Below, one piece after another: positions 63,077 to 64,000 of a DNA stretch of 64,000 nucleotides (its first letter is position 1; every line of letters starts with the position of its first letter). Position numbers and translations under genes: made by a program. The notes under the pieces are model-generated. The model saw nothing but the letters and a program-made list of their open reading frames with translations. It had not been told where the DNA came from and ran no database searches. This DNA comes from Solirubrobacteraceae bacterium (GTDB lineage: Bacteria > Actinomycetota > Thermoleophilia > Solirubrobacterales > Solirubrobacteraceae), in NCBI GenBank assembly GCA_030447275.1, contig JAUJPF010000003.1:62001-126000 (forward strand). The letters run 5' to 3'.

Positions 63077-64000
63077 CTAGAGGACTTCGTCACCCTCGCC
63101 GCCTCTCAACCAGTCAAGGCCTTCGATCCCGGATACCTCGTCGGCGGCGTCAAAGCCGAGCAGCGAGTCGCCGACCGGGCCGCCCTCGATGCGGTCGGGA
63201 CCGGGCGAGCCGAGGCCTCCCGGCGGCGGCGACGGCGGGGCGCCGAGCTCGACCGCGACGACGTCGCCCTCGCCGATCCGCGCGATGCGGCACGCGCCGG
63301 GGCGGCTGACGAGGAGCTCGCGCTGCCCGTCGGCATCGAGGTCGGTGCCCGCGGCGACCGTGCTGCCGGCGCGCTCGACCGACGTGCCGCGCAGCGTGAG
63401 CGCTCGGTCGCCCGGGTTGGCGAGCGCGAGGTCGGCGGGCTCACGCGTGCCGTAGACGACGTGCGCCGCGCCGGCGATCGCCTCGGACGAGGACTGGGGG
63501 ATCCCGGGCGCGCCGAGGAGGAGGTCGGCGAGGCCGTCGCCGTCGACGTCGCCGCCGGGCGCGATCGAGAAGCCGGTGGCGTCGCCGCCGGCCACGCCGG
63601 CGATCCGGTAGCCCGCGCCGGCCGGCGCCTCCACGTCGTGGGTCGGGCGCCGCTCGCGCCTGCCCAGCACGACGAACGCGTCGCCGCGCACCGTCTCGTT
63701 CGCCGGCCCGAGCACGGGATGCACGGGCGCGCTCACCGCGACGTCGGCCAGCCCGTCCCCGTCGACGTCGCCGGGCCCCGTCACGGCGTAGCCGAGGAAG
63801 CCGGTCGAGCCGCCGTCGATGCGCGTGGCCTGCGGGCTCGGCCGGGAGAGGTCGACGGTGGTCGTCTCGCGCCGCCCGTACACGATGAACGCGACGCCGG
63901 AGACCGCGAGCATCCGCCGCGACTCCGGCTCGTCGACGAAGCCCGCGAACGGGGCGCCGAGCACGATGTCGCCGAGGCCGTCGCCGTCGACGTCGCCCGC
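63077..64000 (-). CDS. FG-GAP (integrin-like) plus RTX-like secreted protein, 5' end outside window
   Basis: At least 307 residues; the start lies beyond the right edge. FG-GAP repeats of the type GDVDGDGLADVAVSAP and GDVDGDGLADLLLGAP (calcium-binding beta-propeller blades) are followed by a Pro-rich linker (GAPPSPPPGGLG) and the first nonapeptide repeats (GPDRIEGGPVGDSLLGFD, LRGGEGDEVL) up to TAG. Read through, the protein would gain about 295 more residues. Such proteins are exported and calcium-dependent. Function unknown. Confidence 0.82.
   Translation of the reverse strand, partial: AGDVDGDGLGDIVLGAPFAGFVDEPESRRMLAVSGVAFIVYGRRETTTVDLSRPSPQATRIDGGSTGFLGYAVTGPGDVDGDGLADVAVSAPVHPVLGPANETVRGDAFVVLGRRERRPTHDVEAPAGAGYRIAGVAGGDATGFSIAPGGDVDGDGLADLLLGAPGIPQSSSEAIAGAAHVVYGTREPADLALANPGDRALTLRGTSVERAGSTVAAGTDLDADGQRELLVSRPGACRIARIGEGDVVAVELGAPPSPPPGGLGSPGPDRIEGGPVGDSLLGFDAADEVSGIEGLDWLRGGEGDEVL

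Overview
The window is very GC-rich (roughly 72-75% by eye, with nearly every third codon position G or C) and densely coded. It reads like an actinomycete of class Thermoleophilia, order Solirubrobacterales (Solirubrobacter/Conexibacter-like). Pointers are the many GTG/TTG starts, ATGA/GTGA/TTGA overlaps between genes, promoters of the TANNNT type sitting 6-10 nt before a start codon (leaderless mRNAs), the gene set (DUF2236, LVIVD, SpaA-like repeat proteins, family 2 glycosidases, RTX-like nonapeptide proteins) and the absence of phage or IS genes. The taxonomic call is inference from gene content; no rRNA or tRNA gene lies in the window.

Layout. 1-4.1 kb: two paralogous family 5 solute-binding proteins flank a small operon (dtd, unknown protein, nitroreductase). 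4.1-6.6 kb: regulators (three single-domain XRE proteins, one ArsR-type protein) and a methyltransferase. 6.7-9.7 kb: operon with a TlpA-like thioredoxin, GalT-like enzyme, AEC permease and CAP-domain protein. 9.8-15.7 kb: large helicase, zinc alcohol dehydrogenase, birA and a SAM hydrolase. 15.8-22.6 kb: one tightly overlapping operon moaC-mog-ccmABCD-hemA-hemC-cobA/hemD, joining molybdenum cofactor synthesis, cytochrome c maturation and tetrapyrrole synthesis; a siroheme-type dehydrogenase lies just beyond its promoter end. 22.6-30.3 kb: a small membrane protein under an SOS-box-like palindrome, DUF2236, a catalytically stripped aldehyde dehydrogenase homologue, rarA, an M20 peptidase and a DUF1385 protein. 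30.3-35.1 kb: ftsH, methylmalonyl-CoA epimerase, lipid kinase, PAP2 phosphatase, ychF. 35.1-49.5 kb: secreted LVIVD protein, membrane-anchored glycosidase, 5'-3' exonuclease, AarF kinase, GGDEF protein, MaoC hydratase, AbiEi-like/DUF559 fusion, acyl-CoA dehydrogenase, SpoIID protein, acetolactate-synthase-like enzyme and a succinate-semialdehyde-type dehydrogenase. 49.5-64 kb: mostly extracellular proteins (thrombospondin type 3 repeats, RTX-like nonapeptide arrays, a second glycosidase, a 1936-residue protein with eight tandem ~125-residue SpaA-like repeats, an L,D-transpeptidase, an FG-GAP/RTX protein running off the end).

Many genes are broken by single-base frame changes (about 30 in all, densest at 26.5-30 kb), including genes whose loss would be costly (hemA, hemC, ccmC). 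The simplest reading is indel errors in a draft or metagenome assembly rather than mass pseudogenisation, so such genes are listed over their full span with the break marked. There is no stretch over 300 bases without a gene.
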